A DNA stretch of 49,943 nucleotides from Rubrivivax sp. (lineage in GTDB: Bacteria > Pseudomonadota > Gammaproteobacteria > Burkholderiales > Burkholderiaceae_C), in the NCBI GenBank assembly GCA_021300575.1, contig JAJTDM010000030.1, positions 1 to 49,943 on the forward strand. The letters are read 5' to 3'. This document shows positions 25,757 to 35,894 of the stretch, one piece after another. The first letter of the stretch is position 1; each line of letters begins with the position of its first letter. The translations under genes were made by a program, and so were the position numbers. The notes under the pieces were generated by a model. The model did not search any database. It was not told the DNA's origin and saw only the letters and a program-made list of their open reading frames with translations.

Positions 25757-26427
25757 AGCAAACCCCGCTCGGCAAACGACACCACCTGACCCTGGCCCAC
25801 CACCAGATGGTCCAGCACCCGCACGTCCACCAATTGCAGCGCCGATTTCAGGGTCTGGGTCAGGTACTCATCGGCGCGCGAAGGCTCGGCCACGCCCGAG
25901 GGGTGGTTGTGGGCCAGCACCAGCGCCGCGGCATTGCGCGCGAGAGCTTCCTTCACCACCTCTCGCGGATAGACGCTGGCCTGGCTGAGCGTGCCCCTGA
26001 ACAGCGTCTGCAACTCGATCAGGCGATGCCGGGTGTCCAGGTAGATCACCGAGAACGACTCGTGCTCCAGATGTGCCAGGTGCAGCGCGGCGTAGTGCTT
26101 GAGCTGAGTGGGTGAATCGAACACGGGGGCCTGGCCGAGTTCCTGCGCCGCAGCGCGGCGGGCCAACTCCATCACCGCCACGATTTCGGCCCGCTTGGCG
26201 GGCCCCAGGCCCTTGATGCGCTTCAGGTCTTGCGGGCGCGCGGCCAACAGACCGGCCAGGCCCTTGAACTCCTGCAGCAGGGCGCTGGCCAGATCCAGCA
26301 CACCGCGCCCCGGCAGGCCCGTGCGCAGCAGCACGGCGAGCAACTCTTCGGAAGCCAGGGACTGCGCGCCGCAACTCAGCAGCCGCTCCCGCGGGCGCAG
26401 GCTCAGGGGCAGATCCTTCATCGACAT
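25753..26427 (-). CDS. radC: RadC family protein (full-length, chromosomal)
   Basis: A 224-residue RadC. The N-terminal part (1-100) has the UPF0758 start ([26 protein letters not shown]) and a helix-hairpin-helix ([15 protein letters not shown]). The C-terminal JAB domain carries HNHPSG...SRADE with the metal-binding residues. Its JAB half is strikingly similar to the short element-borne RadC at 7632-8147. The true role is unsettled despite the historic name. It is divergent from fkpB; an ATG at 26421 is an alternative start. Confidence 0.94.
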   Translation of the reverse strand: MSMKDLPLSLRPRERLLSCGAQSLASEELLAVLLRTGLPGRGVLDLASALLQEFKGLAGLLAARPQDLKRIKGLGPAKRAEIVAVMELARRAAAQELGQAPVFDSPTQLKHYAALHLAHLEHESFSVIYLDTRHRLIELQTLFRGTLSQASVYPREVVKEALARNAAALVLAHNHPSGVAEPSRADEYLTQTLKSALQLVDVRVLDHLVVGQGQVVSFAERGLL

Positions 26428-26579
26428 GGTCAGGCGGGCTGGTGTGGCGGGGAGGGGCGGGCGACGTTGCAGGCGGTGGCGGTGGCAGAAGAGGCGCGGC
26501 TCTTAGAATGAAAATCAGTCTAGCGCTGCACAGGGTTGCCGCGTTCCCCACTCGGACTTCCCCCATCAGAGGGTCTTGC

Positions 26580-27023
26580 GTGACCACCATCCAATCCGGG
26601 TCGTTCCTGACGTTGCACTACCGCCTGGCGGGCCCCGACGGCGCTGACGTCATCAACACCTTCCATGACAAGCCGGCCACCCTGTCGTTGGGCACGGGCC
26701 AGCTGGCGCCGGCCATGGAAGCACGCCTCATCGGGCTGGCCGAAGGCGCGCGTCAGACCTTCGAGCTGGTCCCAGGCGAGGCCTTTGGCGAGCGCAACCC
26801 CGAGCTGCTGCAGCGCGTGAAGCTCAGCTTGCTGCGCGAGCTGGGTGACCCTGACGCCGAGTACGGCGTGGGCGATGTGGTGCAGTTCCCCACGCCGGAT
26901 GGCCAGGGCGCCTATGCCGGCGTCGTGCGAGAGGTCGGCGAAGGTTGGCTGCTGTTCGATTTCAACCATCCGCTGGCGGGCCAACCGGTGCGCTTTGAGG
27001 TGCAGGTGCTGGGAGTGCTGTGA
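26580..27023 (+). CDS. fkpB: FKBP-type peptidyl-prolyl isomerase (FkpB/SlpA-like)
   Basis: A 147-residue SlyD-like isomerase. The FKBP part is split by an insert-in-flap domain: [54 protein letters not shown], then [29 protein letters not shown]. It helps proline isomerisation and folding in the cytoplasm. The GTG at 26580 (VTTIQSGSF) gives the family start; a longer frame begins at 26442. The gene immediately precedes ispH with overlapping stop/start, the same order as in E. coli. Confidence 0.93.
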   Translation: MTTIQSGSFLTLHYRLAGPDGADVINTFHDKPATLSLGTGQLAPAMEARLIGLAEGARQTFELVPGEAFGERNPELLQRVKLSLLRELGDPDAEYGVGDVVQFPTPDGQGAYAGVVREVGEGWLLFDFNHPLAGQPVRFEVQVLGVL

Positions 27024-27997
27024 TGACCGAGGTGATCTTGCCCCAGGAAGTGCTGCTGGCCGAGCCGCGCGGCTTTTGTGCTGGCGTGGACCGCGCCATC
27101 GAGATCGTCGAGCGCGCGCTGCGCAAGTACGGCGCGCCCATCTACGTGCGCCACGAGATCGTGCACAACACCTACGTGGTCAACGACCTCAAGGCCAAGG
27201 GTGCCATCTTCATCGAGGACTTGAGCGATGTGCCGCCGGGTGCCACGCTTGTGTTCAGCGCCCACGGCGTGAGCCAGGCGGTGCGTGCCGAGGCCGATGC
27301 CCGAGGCTTCAACGTCTTCGACGCCACCTGCCCGTTGGTGAGCAAGGTGCATGTGGAGCTGGCCAAGCTCAGCAAGGAAGGCTATGAGTTCATCATGATC
27401 GGCCACAAGGGGCACCCCGAGGTCGAGGGCACGATGGGCCAGCTCACCGAGGGCATCTACCTGGTGGAAGACGTGGCCGACGTGGTGGGGGTGCACCCGC
27501 AAGGCGACAAGCTGGCCGTGGTGACGCAGACCACGCTCAGCGTGGACGACGCAGCCGAGATCCTGACCGAGGTCAAGCGCGTGTTCCCCCATGTGCGTGA
27601 GCCCAAGCAGCAGGACATCTGCTACGCCACGCAGAACCGCCAGGACGCCGTGAAAGTGCTGGCCCCGGCGGTGGACGTGGTGATCGTGGTGGGAAGCCAC
27701 ACCAGCAGCAACAGCAACCGCCTGCGCGAGCTGGCGCAGCGTCTGGGCACGGCCGCCTACATGGTGGACGCGGCCGAAGACCTGCAGGCCCACTGGCTGG
27801 AGGGACGCCGCCGCGTGGGCCTGACCGCAGGTGCCTCTGCGCCCGACATCCTGGTGCAGCAGGTGATCGCCCGGCTGCGCGAAATGGGCGCCGTGAGTGT
27901 GCGCAAGGTGGACGGGGTGGAAGAGAAGATCCGCTTCCCGCTGCCCCTGGGCCTGGGCGACAAGAGCATGGCCGAAGTGACGGCTTCCCGATCTTGA
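27023..27997 (+). CDS. ispH: 4-hydroxy-3-methylbut-2-enyl diphosphate reductase
   Basis: A 324-residue [4Fe-4S] enzyme making IPP and DMAPP in the last step of the MEP isoprenoid pathway. The three cluster cysteines are seen in [24 protein letters not shown] and [11 protein letters not shown]. The RHEIVHN and AHGVS motifs and the substrate-binding [12 protein letters not shown] segment are present. Starts at 27020 (GTG) and 27023 (ATG) are both possible. It is coupled to fkpB. Confidence 0.97.
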   Translation: MTEVILPQEVLLAEPRGFCAGVDRAIEIVERALRKYGAPIYVRHEIVHNTYVVNDLKAKGAIFIEDLSDVPPGATLVFSAHGVSQAVRAEADARGFNVFDATCPLVSKVHVELAKLSKEGYEFIMIGHKGHPEVEGTMGQLTEGIYLVEDVADVVGVHPQGDKLAVVTQTTLSVDDAAEILTEVKRVFPHVREPKQQDICYATQNRQDAVKVLAPAVDVVIVVGSHTSSNSNRLRELAQRLGTAAYMVDAAEDLQAHWLEGRRRVGLTAGASAPDILVQQVIARLREMGAVSVRKVDGVEEKIRFPLPLGLGDKSMAEVTASRS

Positions 27998-28007
27998 TTG
28001 CTTATGA

Positions 28008-30283
<2,276 letters not shown>

Positions 30284-30334
30284 GGAGCGGCGACGCGTGG
30301 CGGCTCGTTGCGTTTGGTACGAAGAGGAGTCACG

Positions 30335-31432
30335 ATGAACAACCCTGCAAGGCGTTTGATGTTCTCGGCCGCTGGTGCGGCGCTGCTGGCTGGCGTGGGC
30401 ATCCGCAGTACCCTGGCCCAGTCGGGTCACGCCCACCACGGTGGTGGCTACGAGCGCTTGAACCAGCCGGGCCTTGTGCCTCGCCCCCCGCAGGCTGACC
30501 AGCAGGCCGTGTTCGACAGCCCCGCGCCCCGAGCGAAGAACCCGGGCCGTTGGATCCAGCGGGCGCCGCTGCCGCTGCCGCGCAGCGAGATGGCCTGGGC
30601 CGCCGTGCTGCGCGATCGCATGCACCTGGTGGGCGGCTACGGCGAGCAGCGCGTGGACCGGCCTTACCACCATGTGTACGACGCGCAGGCCGACCGCTGG
30701 ATCATCGCCAGCCCCTTGCCCCTGGGCGCCAACCACGTGGGCGTGGCCACGCTGGGCGAGCGCCTGTACGCCATCGGCGGCTTCGTCGAGCAGAACCGCA
30801 AGCCGCACGCGGAGTGCTTCGTCTACACCGAGGACGGCGATCGCTGGCAGCGCATCGCGCCGCTGCCTGCGGCCTGTGGCTCGGTGGCCTGCGTGGCGAT
30901 GGACGGCCTCATCCACGGCATAGGCGGTGCCATCGGCGACACCTTCGCCACCAAGAAGTCCATCGACTGGCACGTGGTCTACGACCCCCGTGCCGACCGC
31001 TGGGAGCGTCGCGCGCCACTGCCCACCGGGCGCGACCATGTGGCGGCCCTGCCGCACGGCGGGCTCATCCACGTCATCGGCGGCCGCGTGGACAGCTTTC
31101 TGACCAACTCGAACCTGCACCATGTCTATGTGCCCGCCAAAGACGCCTGGGAGATGCGCAACCCGCTACCCACCGCGCGCTCAGGCCACGGCGCGGGCAT
31201 CCTCGACGGGCGCATCTTCGTGGTGGGCGGCGAAGGCTCCAACCGCGTGTTCGGCCAGAACGAGGCCTACGACCTGAAACAGGACACCTGGGAGCAGTAC
31301 GCCCCCATGCCCACGCCGCGCCATGGCCTGGGCGCCGTGGCCATCGGCCGCACCCTCTACGTGGCCGGCGGCGGCGCGGTGATGGGCGGCGGCATCCAAA
31401 CCTCCATCCACGAGGCCTTCACGCTGGACTGA
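30335..31432 (+). CDS. Exported kelch-repeat protein
   Basis: A 365-residue protein with an N-terminal signal (MNNPARRLMFSAAGAALLAGVGI), whose paired Arg before a hydrophobic stretch suggests Tat export. The mature part carries about six kelch repeats, visible as recurring GG pairs and D-x-W-x-x-x-x-PLP units (RWIQRAPLPLPRSEM, RWIIASPLPLGANHV, RWQRIAPLPAACGSV, RWERRAPLPTGRDHV, AWEMRNPLPTARSGH, TWEQYAPMPTPRHGL). This predicts a six-bladed beta-propeller in the periplasm or at the cell surface. The ligand is unknown. A GAGGAG ribosome-binding site precedes the ATG. It is the last protein gene before tRNA-Ser. Confidence 0.9.
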   Translation: MNNPARRLMFSAAGAALLAGVGIRSTLAQSGHAHHGGGYERLNQPGLVPRPPQADQQAVFDSPAPRAKNPGRWIQRAPLPLPRSEMAWAAVLRDRMHLVGGYGEQRVDRPYHHVYDAQADRWIIASPLPLGANHVGVATLGERLYAIGGFVEQNRKPHAECFVYTEDGDRWQRIAPLPAACGSVACVAMDGLIHGIGGAIGDTFATKKSIDWHVVYDPRADRWERRAPLPTGRDHVAALPHGGLIHVIGGRVDSFLTNSNLHHVYVPAKDAWEMRNPLPTARSGHGAGILDGRIFVVGGEGSNRVFGQNEAYDLKQDTWEQYAPMPTPRHGLGAVAIGRTLYVAGGGAVMGGGIQTSIHEAFTLD

Positions 31433-31558
31433 ACACCGCTTCCCAGGCCGCGCAGCGGGCCCGATTGCGGGCGCCGGACGGCCCGTGCCCGTACGAGGCC
31501 GGGCCCAGGCCCTGCGCTACACTCGCGACCTCGATTTCGACCCCGCAAATCGAACCCC

Positions 31559-31650
31559 GGAAAGGTGGCAGAGTGGTCGAATGCACCGGATTCGAAATCC
31601 GGCGTACTGGTTCTCCAGTACCGAGGGTTCGAATCCCTCCCTTTCCGCCA
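31559..31650 (+). tRNA. serU: tRNA-Ser (anticodon CGA), CCA encoded
   Basis: A 92-nt class II tRNA. The acceptor stem is GGAAAGG/CCTTTCC, the anticodon loop TTCGAAA holds CGA (31593-31595) on a CCGGA/TCCGG stem, there is a long variable arm (GTACTGG...CCAGTAC), a T loop GGTTCGAATCC, and a genomic CCA end. It reads UCG codons. A TACACT -10-like hexamer with a GC-rich discriminator lies at 31518-31523. It is followed by a terminator and by the mobile block, so its 3' end is a likely integration target. Confidence 0.97.
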
Positions 31651-31691
31651 ATCCTTTGATTTCAAACGATTTTCCCGCCTAGCGGGTACCC

Positions 31692-31721
31692 ACGGGGACC
31701 TTAGTGTCCCCGTTGTTTTTT
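31692..31721 (+). terminator. Rho-independent terminator after tRNA-Ser
   Basis: A perfect 8-bp stem ACGGGGAC / GTCCCCGT (31692-31699 and 31706-31713) with a 6-base loop is followed by TGTTTTTT. It lies 41 bp past the tRNA and ends that transcript. Confidence 0.85.
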
Positions 31722-32097
31722 CCCCAATTGACCAGAAATCTTCCCAATCCTTCCCGTGGATGAAGTCCCCATAGGGTTTGTGGTTTTTTAGGGTACTGGC
31801 GGGTACACGCGGATTGTTGCGGACGCTTGCGGCCGCCAAGCACGTGCCCTAAGCTATGCGTCACGCGGGGTGAGCCTTACTACGCACGAATCTACGCAAA
31901 TTAACTTCTTCAGATTATTCGGCTCACCTTGACCGCTGCGGGCTGCCTTAGCAAAGCAGACTTCCGTTCCGAGAGTAAGGGCAGGGGTAAATGCCCGATA
32001 CCGAGTCTATCGGCCACGCGTCAATCAATCTCGAAATACAGATTGGCCCGATGCAGGGAATGGCTAGAACCGGCGCAAGCCGGAGACAGGTCATCCC
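31722..32097. other. Gene-free border region of the right accessory block
   Basis: No convincing gene. It contains two nearby GGGTAC-containing motifs (about 31790-31806) that echo GGGTACC at 31684-31690 beside the tRNA terminator. Such repeated short sites occur at integrase attachment regions. A minus-strand frame running through the tRNA is an artefact. AT content is higher than in the surroundings. Confidence 0.5.
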
Positions 32098-32469
32098 ATG
32101 CCTTCCTCGGATACGAACGTCACAACCGGTGCGGCTAGCACCAGCACCGAATTCATCAGTCATCTGCACCGCTTGCAGATGCATTTCCGCGGGCAACTGC
32201 GGGCCCAACTCAAGCCGCTTGCTGCGGCAGTCGGAGTAGGCGAGAACACAGTCAGGAACGCGGGCAACGTTCTGCGGATCAACGGCATAGAGGTCCGCCC
32301 CGCGCTCATCAACGGCCGCCTCTCCTTCGACCTGATGGACGTGGCGGCGGCCCTGGCTGCGGCGGATGCCGCGCCAAGCGTGCCCAAGGCGCGACCTGCC
32401 CCTCCGGCGCGGCGGGGCAGGCCCCCAAAAGCGGGCCTCGAATTGGGTCGCCAGAAGGGTGCGGCATGA
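32098..32469 (+). CDS. Hypothetical protein, possibly DNA-binding
   Basis: A 123-residue protein. The N-terminal part is polar, the middle (about 20-90) is a helical region with a possible helix-turn-helix (LAAAVGVGENTVRNAGNVLRING), and the C-terminus is basic with an AT-hook-like RRGRPPK. I do not recognise a family. It starts an apparent operon with the next gene (4-bp overlap) and precedes the primase, so a role in control or replication of the element is plausible. Confidence 0.6.
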   Translation: MPSSDTNVTTGAASTSTEFISHLHRLQMHFRGQLRAQLKPLAAAVGVGENTVRNAGNVLRINGIEVRPALINGRLSFDLMDVAAALAAADAAPSVPKARPAPPARRGRPPKAGLELGRQKGAA

Positions 32470-32738
32470 CGGCCCCCAGTCACCTCACCGTTCCCCTCCG
32501 CGAGGTGCTCGACGACCTCAATGTCGAGCTCTCCTCCTGCTACACGCTGAAAGCTCGCGGCGCCTGGCCGTGGCTGATTCGGCGAGGGCGGCTGCTTCAC
32601 GTGGACCTGTTGGAAGCCTCGCAGTTCTGGCTTGCGGCGGGGAAGCGGACAGTCGCTCTACGACTTCTCCACCGCGCTGCTGACCTCCAGCGCCAGCAGC
32701 AGCTACTCCACGAGTTGAGGGAGGGAGTGGGCCGGTGA
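32466..32738 (+). CDS. Small hypothetical protein
   Basis: A 90-residue protein (MTAPSHLTVPLREVLDDLNVE) with a Trp-rich centre (WPWLIRRGRLLHVDLLEASQFWLA) and a helical, Gln-rich C-terminus. The size and position would fit an accessory regulator or excisionase-like factor, but no family is recognised. It overlaps the preceding gene by 4 bp and ends 118 bp before the primase. Confidence 0.55.
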   Translation: MTAPSHLTVPLREVLDDLNVELSSCYTLKARGAWPWLIRRGRLLHVDLLEASQFWLAAGKRTVALRLLHRAADLQRQQQLLHELREGVGR

Positions 32739-32856
32739 CTTGTGAGGTCACCGGCGCTCCATTTCCAGTGCAGGACTTGCCTCGTAGTGAGGGCAAAGCA
32801 TCGTTGCACAGCGTCGTAGTCGAGACCTCAACACGTCGCTGGTCGCTCGCGCGACC

Positions 32857-34803
32857 ATGCACAAACCTCTGCGTGACCGAACCCCGGCCGAGATCGCCAA
32901 TCGCCGTGTAGAGATGTGGGTGCGCCGGTACAAGTCCGGCGCACTGCATAAAGTTCCTGCCCTCACGCAGGCACAGCGGCTAGTGCTGAAAGCCCTCGCC
33001 GGGATGCTGGATAACAGGCGTCCGAGCGGCCCGCTCACGGGCCGGCCTCGGGACGGCCGGCCCGGACCGGGACCGACAGTGCAGTCCATCGCCACGATCA
33101 CTGGCATGACTCACCGGTGGGCGACGGAGACGCTGCGATGGCTCGCCGCGCCAATCACCGATGCCGACGGCAACCCCCTGGATCACAGGGGGGCGCCGGA
33201 GCGCCCCACCCAGCCAGGCGAGCGCGGCGGTCGCCGCCTTGGCCACACCGAGCCGGTGATTGGCCATGTGCCCTTCGTAGTCAAAGCTGGTGGCGGCAAG
33301 GGCGGCGGAAGGCGCAGTCGAATCTGGCTGCACCTTGCGTTCTTTGAGGCATCGGACGAAGTCTTCGACGCACTTACAGGTCTGCCGCCGTGGCCGTACG
33401 ACCCTAACTGCCCGCAGCCCTTGCACGGCGCTGGGCCTCCGCTCCGAATGGGAACTGGAAGAGGAACTGGAATGGGAACTGGCGGGCGCAGCAAACAGGA
33501 ACTCAGTTCCGATAAACCTGAAATGCACAACACACTGGGGGCGGCAGCTGCGGCCCGGGCCGCCGCCTGTACTGCAGATGCTGGCAAGGTCGCCGCTGCT
33601 TGCCCGCCCTTCCGCCCCGCCGCGCCCGGTGGCGGGCAGGCGGGCCAGGGGTCAGGCGTTAATGTTCCCACGCCCCCGGCCCCCCGGGCCGGTGTGTTCA
33701 GCCGCTTGTCAGGGCAGAAGCAGCAGCAGGCCGCCAGCCCCTCAGGCGGACCACCTGCAGCCGCCGCACAGCCCACAGTGCAGCTTACTGAGGTCGGTGC
33801 CGACATGTGGGAGGGAAAGGCTCCCGGGGAGCAGCTCGCGTTCCTGCTCGACGTTTTGGCAGCACATGGGATCCATTCGTACGACGTGATGGCCCCAGAC
33901 CGCGTGGCATTGCAGCCGCGCGGCAAGCGGGAGAGCGAGAACATCAATTGGCGTTGGACCTACACCCGCGCTGATGGCAGCCGCTACAACACAAAGCGCG
34001 GCCGGCAAGGGGCGATTGGCCTTTCTGCCGCCGAGGTCGGCAACGAATTCGCATGCAGCCTGCCTAACATCCTCCGCGACGCGACGGACGGCCGCGGCGG
34101 CGCGACGCTCGGCCGTGACGTTTATTGGAGGACCGCGCGAGATATGTCCGCTCCGGTCATCTTGCTCGACGACGTGGTACTCGATCGGCTGCCGCTTTGC
34201 CGGCACGTCGTGATGCAAACCAGCGCTCAGAGCTTCCAAGCAGTGCTGTTCTGCAGCCGGCCGCTGACCGACGCTGAACGCCACATTGTTCAGGCGCACT
34301 TTGCGGCACGCCAGGTCAGTGACCCTGGCGCCACATCAGGATCACAGCCATGGCGGCCGCCTGGGTCCATCAACAGGAAGCCCTCACGGTTCGAGTTCGA
34401 GTCAACCCTGGCGCGTGTGCGCCTGGAGCTGCCGCTACTAGATGTCGATCCGTTGCTGGCTGACGGGGGCACCAGTGTTGAGCTGTCTGCTACTACAGCC
34501 GCGCCCCTCGAGCCGCGGGTTGGATCTCAACAAGCATTTGGTGGCTTGGGTCATCGCGCGCTCGCGCGCGTCACGCGCACGAGAACGGACGTCAGCCAGT
34601 CCGGCGATGACATGTCTGTGGCCATGAAGATGCTGAATGCGGGGAAGGCACGGTCGGCTGTCGAGCAGTGGTTGTTGTCCTCTGCCATTGCGCGCGGCAA
34701 GCGCAACCCTCAGTATTACGCCGAGATCACTGTCGCGCGGGCAGATTACGCCGTCAAGCACGACGGCCGACTGCCTCCTTCGCCCCGTGAGTCCAAGCGT
34801 TAG
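32857..34803 (+). CDS. RepB-like primase / replication protein of the mobile element
   Basis: A 648-residue protein. The N-terminal part (about 30-180) looks like a helix-turn-helix replication-initiator region (TQAQRLVLKALAGML, QSIATITGMTHRWATETLRWL). It is followed by a Gly/Thr-rich repeat (MGTGRGTGMGTGG) and a long Pro/Ala linker to about 305. The C-terminal part (about 320-545) matches the RepB-like archaeo-eukaryotic-type primase of mobilizable plasmids: APVILLDDV, VVMQTSAQSFQAVLFCSRPLT in two parts, and SQPWRPPGSINRKP with the conserved Pro-Gly-x-x-Asn near residue 500. It would prime plasmid-type DNA synthesis. A family search is needed for the N-terminal half. Confidence 0.78.
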   Translation: MHKPLRDRTPAEIANRRVEMWVRRYKSGALHKVPALTQAQRLVLKALAGMLDNRRPSGPLTGRPRDGRPGPGPTVQSIATITGMTHRWATETLRWLAAPITDADGNPLDHRGAPERPTQPGERGGRRLGHTEPVIGHVPFVVKAGGGKGGGRRSRIWLHLAFFEASDEVFDALTGLPPWPYDPNCPQPLHGAGPPLRMGTGRGTGMGTGGRSKQELSSDKPEMHNTLGAAAAARAAACTADAGKVAAACPPFRPAAPGGGQAGQGSGVNVPTPPAPRAGVFSRLSGQKQQQAASPSGGPPAAAAQPTVQLTEVGADMWEGKAPGEQLAFLLDVLAAHGIHSYDVMAPDRVALQPRGKRESENINWRWTYTRADGSRYNTKRGRQGAIGLSAAEVGNEFACSLPNILRDATDGRGGATLGRDVYWRTARDMSAPVILLDDVVLDRLPLCRHVVMQTSAQSFQAVLFCSRPLTDAERHIVQAHFAARQVSDPGATSGSQPWRPPGSINRKPSRFEFESTLARVRLELPLLDVDPLLADGGTSVELSATTAAPLEPRVGSQQAFGGLGHRALARVTRTRTDVSQSGDDMSVAMKMLNAGKARSAVEQWLLSSAIARGKRNPQYYAEITVARADYAVKHDGRLPPSPRESKR

Positions 34804-34830
34804 GCGACACCGTCGGGGATCTGGCGTAGC

Positions 34831-35139
34831 TTATTTGACTGGGGACGCGCCATCCGTGCCCGTCGTGCTGCGCCGCCTCCGACGCTGTTTGCTGGGTACC
34901 GCCAGTTTCTCAGCGATTGACCTGGCAGCAATGCGCAGCCCACCTTCTTTGAGGACTGCCGCCAGCGACGCGGGCGTATGACCGCGCGCGATTGCTTCGA
35001 TCAGGGTTGGCCTCAGCGCGTTGAGTGCAGCGGTGCGGCTCAAGGTGTTGGTAGGCGGCGGCGCGTCATTAAGTCGCGCGATGAGCGCGTTGATGTCAAT
35101 TGACTTGCAGTGCCGATGCGGGTCTTGTTGCTGTTCCAT
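34831..35139 (-). CDS. Hypothetical mobile-element protein
   Basis: A 102-residue protein. The centre contains IEAIARGHTPASLAAVLKEGGLRIAARSIAEKL, which has the spacing of a helix-turn-helix and resembles small accessory proteins found next to mobilization genes. The C-terminus is strongly basic (KQRRRRR). It is divergent from mobC, with the oriT-like hairpin in the gap, where mobilization accessory genes usually sit. No family assigned. Confidence 0.6.
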   Translation of the reverse strand: MEQQQDPHRHCKSIDINALIARLNDAPPPTNTLSRTAALNALRPTLIEAIARGHTPASLAAVLKEGGLRIAARSIAEKLAVPSKQRRRRRSTTGTDGASPVK

Positions 35140-35306
35140 TGCTGTCCTGAGTCGTGAGTGATGGCGCCTCTGATAGTGGCAGGTCCGCGCCTTCTGCTTT
35201 CGTTTAAGACCTGATCAGTTGAGGTCTAGTTAAGACTTAGTTGAGGGTCGAAGGCAGGCGTTTGGCCCATGCTGTGCCTGAGCTGCGCAGGTAAGGAGCA
35301 AGCCAT

Positions 35307-35347
35307 GTTTTCCCCCCTCTACGCCTGCGTCGGGGAGGGGGGAAAAC
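35307..35347. other. oriT: oriT-like inverted repeat upstream of mobC
   Basis: A perfect 13-bp inverted repeat, GTTTTCCCCCCTC (35307-35319) and GAGGGGGGAAAAC (35335-35347), has a 15-base loop. It is followed within 20 bp by a GGGCTTCGCCC mini-hairpin and a GACACCCC stretch (to about 35375). It lies 80 bp before the mobC start and 168 bp from the divergent small gene. A hairpin beside the relaxase operon is the expected place and form of a transfer origin. The nic site is not identified. Confidence 0.55.
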
Positions 35348-35426
35348 GCTTGGTCAGGGCTTCGCCCCGACACCCCGGCCTGCTCCCCTTGGTCGCAGCC
35401 CCTCAACAGCCAAACACCCAGCTTCC

Positions 35427-35894
35427 GTGCCTCCGCCCGCCGCGCATCCAACACCCGAAACCGCGCATCCCGCTACGGCCCGGCCGCTCGCTCCTCGCGT
35501 GCGCCGCGGTGGTCGACCTGCTCTCCCTGCCGAGGACCGGCGGACGGTGCGACTGCGCGTGGCAGTTACCGCGACCGAGGCCGCCCGCATCTGCGAGGCC
35601 GCGGACGCGGCCGGGCTCAGCTTGGCGGACTGGTTCAGGACCGCGGCGCTGCGGGGTCGGCCCCCGCGCCCGGCGCCACACTTGGCGCTGCGCGAGCTGT
35701 GGGCGGAGAGCGCCCCTGCTTTCGCCAACCTCAACCAGATTGCCGCGCACTTCAACCTACTGCACGCCGCTGGTGAGTTGTCTCCAAGCGCCGCGCTCGA
35801 ACAGCTGTCGCCGTTGCGAGCGGCGGTCGCTGAAGCTGTTGCTGCTGTCCAAGCCCTCCGGCTTGAGCTGGCTGGTGGCGGAGACTCTCAATGA
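35427..35894 (+). CDS. mobC: MobC-family mobilization protein
   Basis: A 155-residue relaxosome accessory protein. The N-terminal 35 residues are Pro/Ala-rich. The core VRLRVAVTATEAARICEAADAAGLSLADWFRTAALRG (about 40-77) is the ribbon-helix-helix type MobC signature, and LNQIAAHFNLLHAAGELS with a following helix completes the family. MobC helps melt oriT for the relaxase. The GTG start at 35427 is uncertain. The stop overlaps the mobA ATG by 4 bp. Confidence 0.82.
   Translation: MPPPAAHPTPETAHPATARPLAPRVRRGGRPALPAEDRRTVRLRVAVTATEAARICEAADAAGLSLADWFRTAALRGRPPRPAPHLALRELWAESAPAFANLNQIAAHFNLLHAAGELSPSAALEQLSPLRAAVAEAVAAVQALRLELAGGGDSQ

Noticed and set aside
31357..31839. Minus-strand frame through tRNA-Ser (contains RDSNPRYWRTSTPDFESGA)
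   Set aside because: This is the well-known false protein produced by reading across a tRNA-Ser gene on the opposite strand.
33449..33490. Short repeat of GGGAACTGGAA-like units considered as a CRISPR or iteron array
   Set aside because: The units are in frame inside the primase gene and encode a Gly/Thr/Met linker; no spacers.
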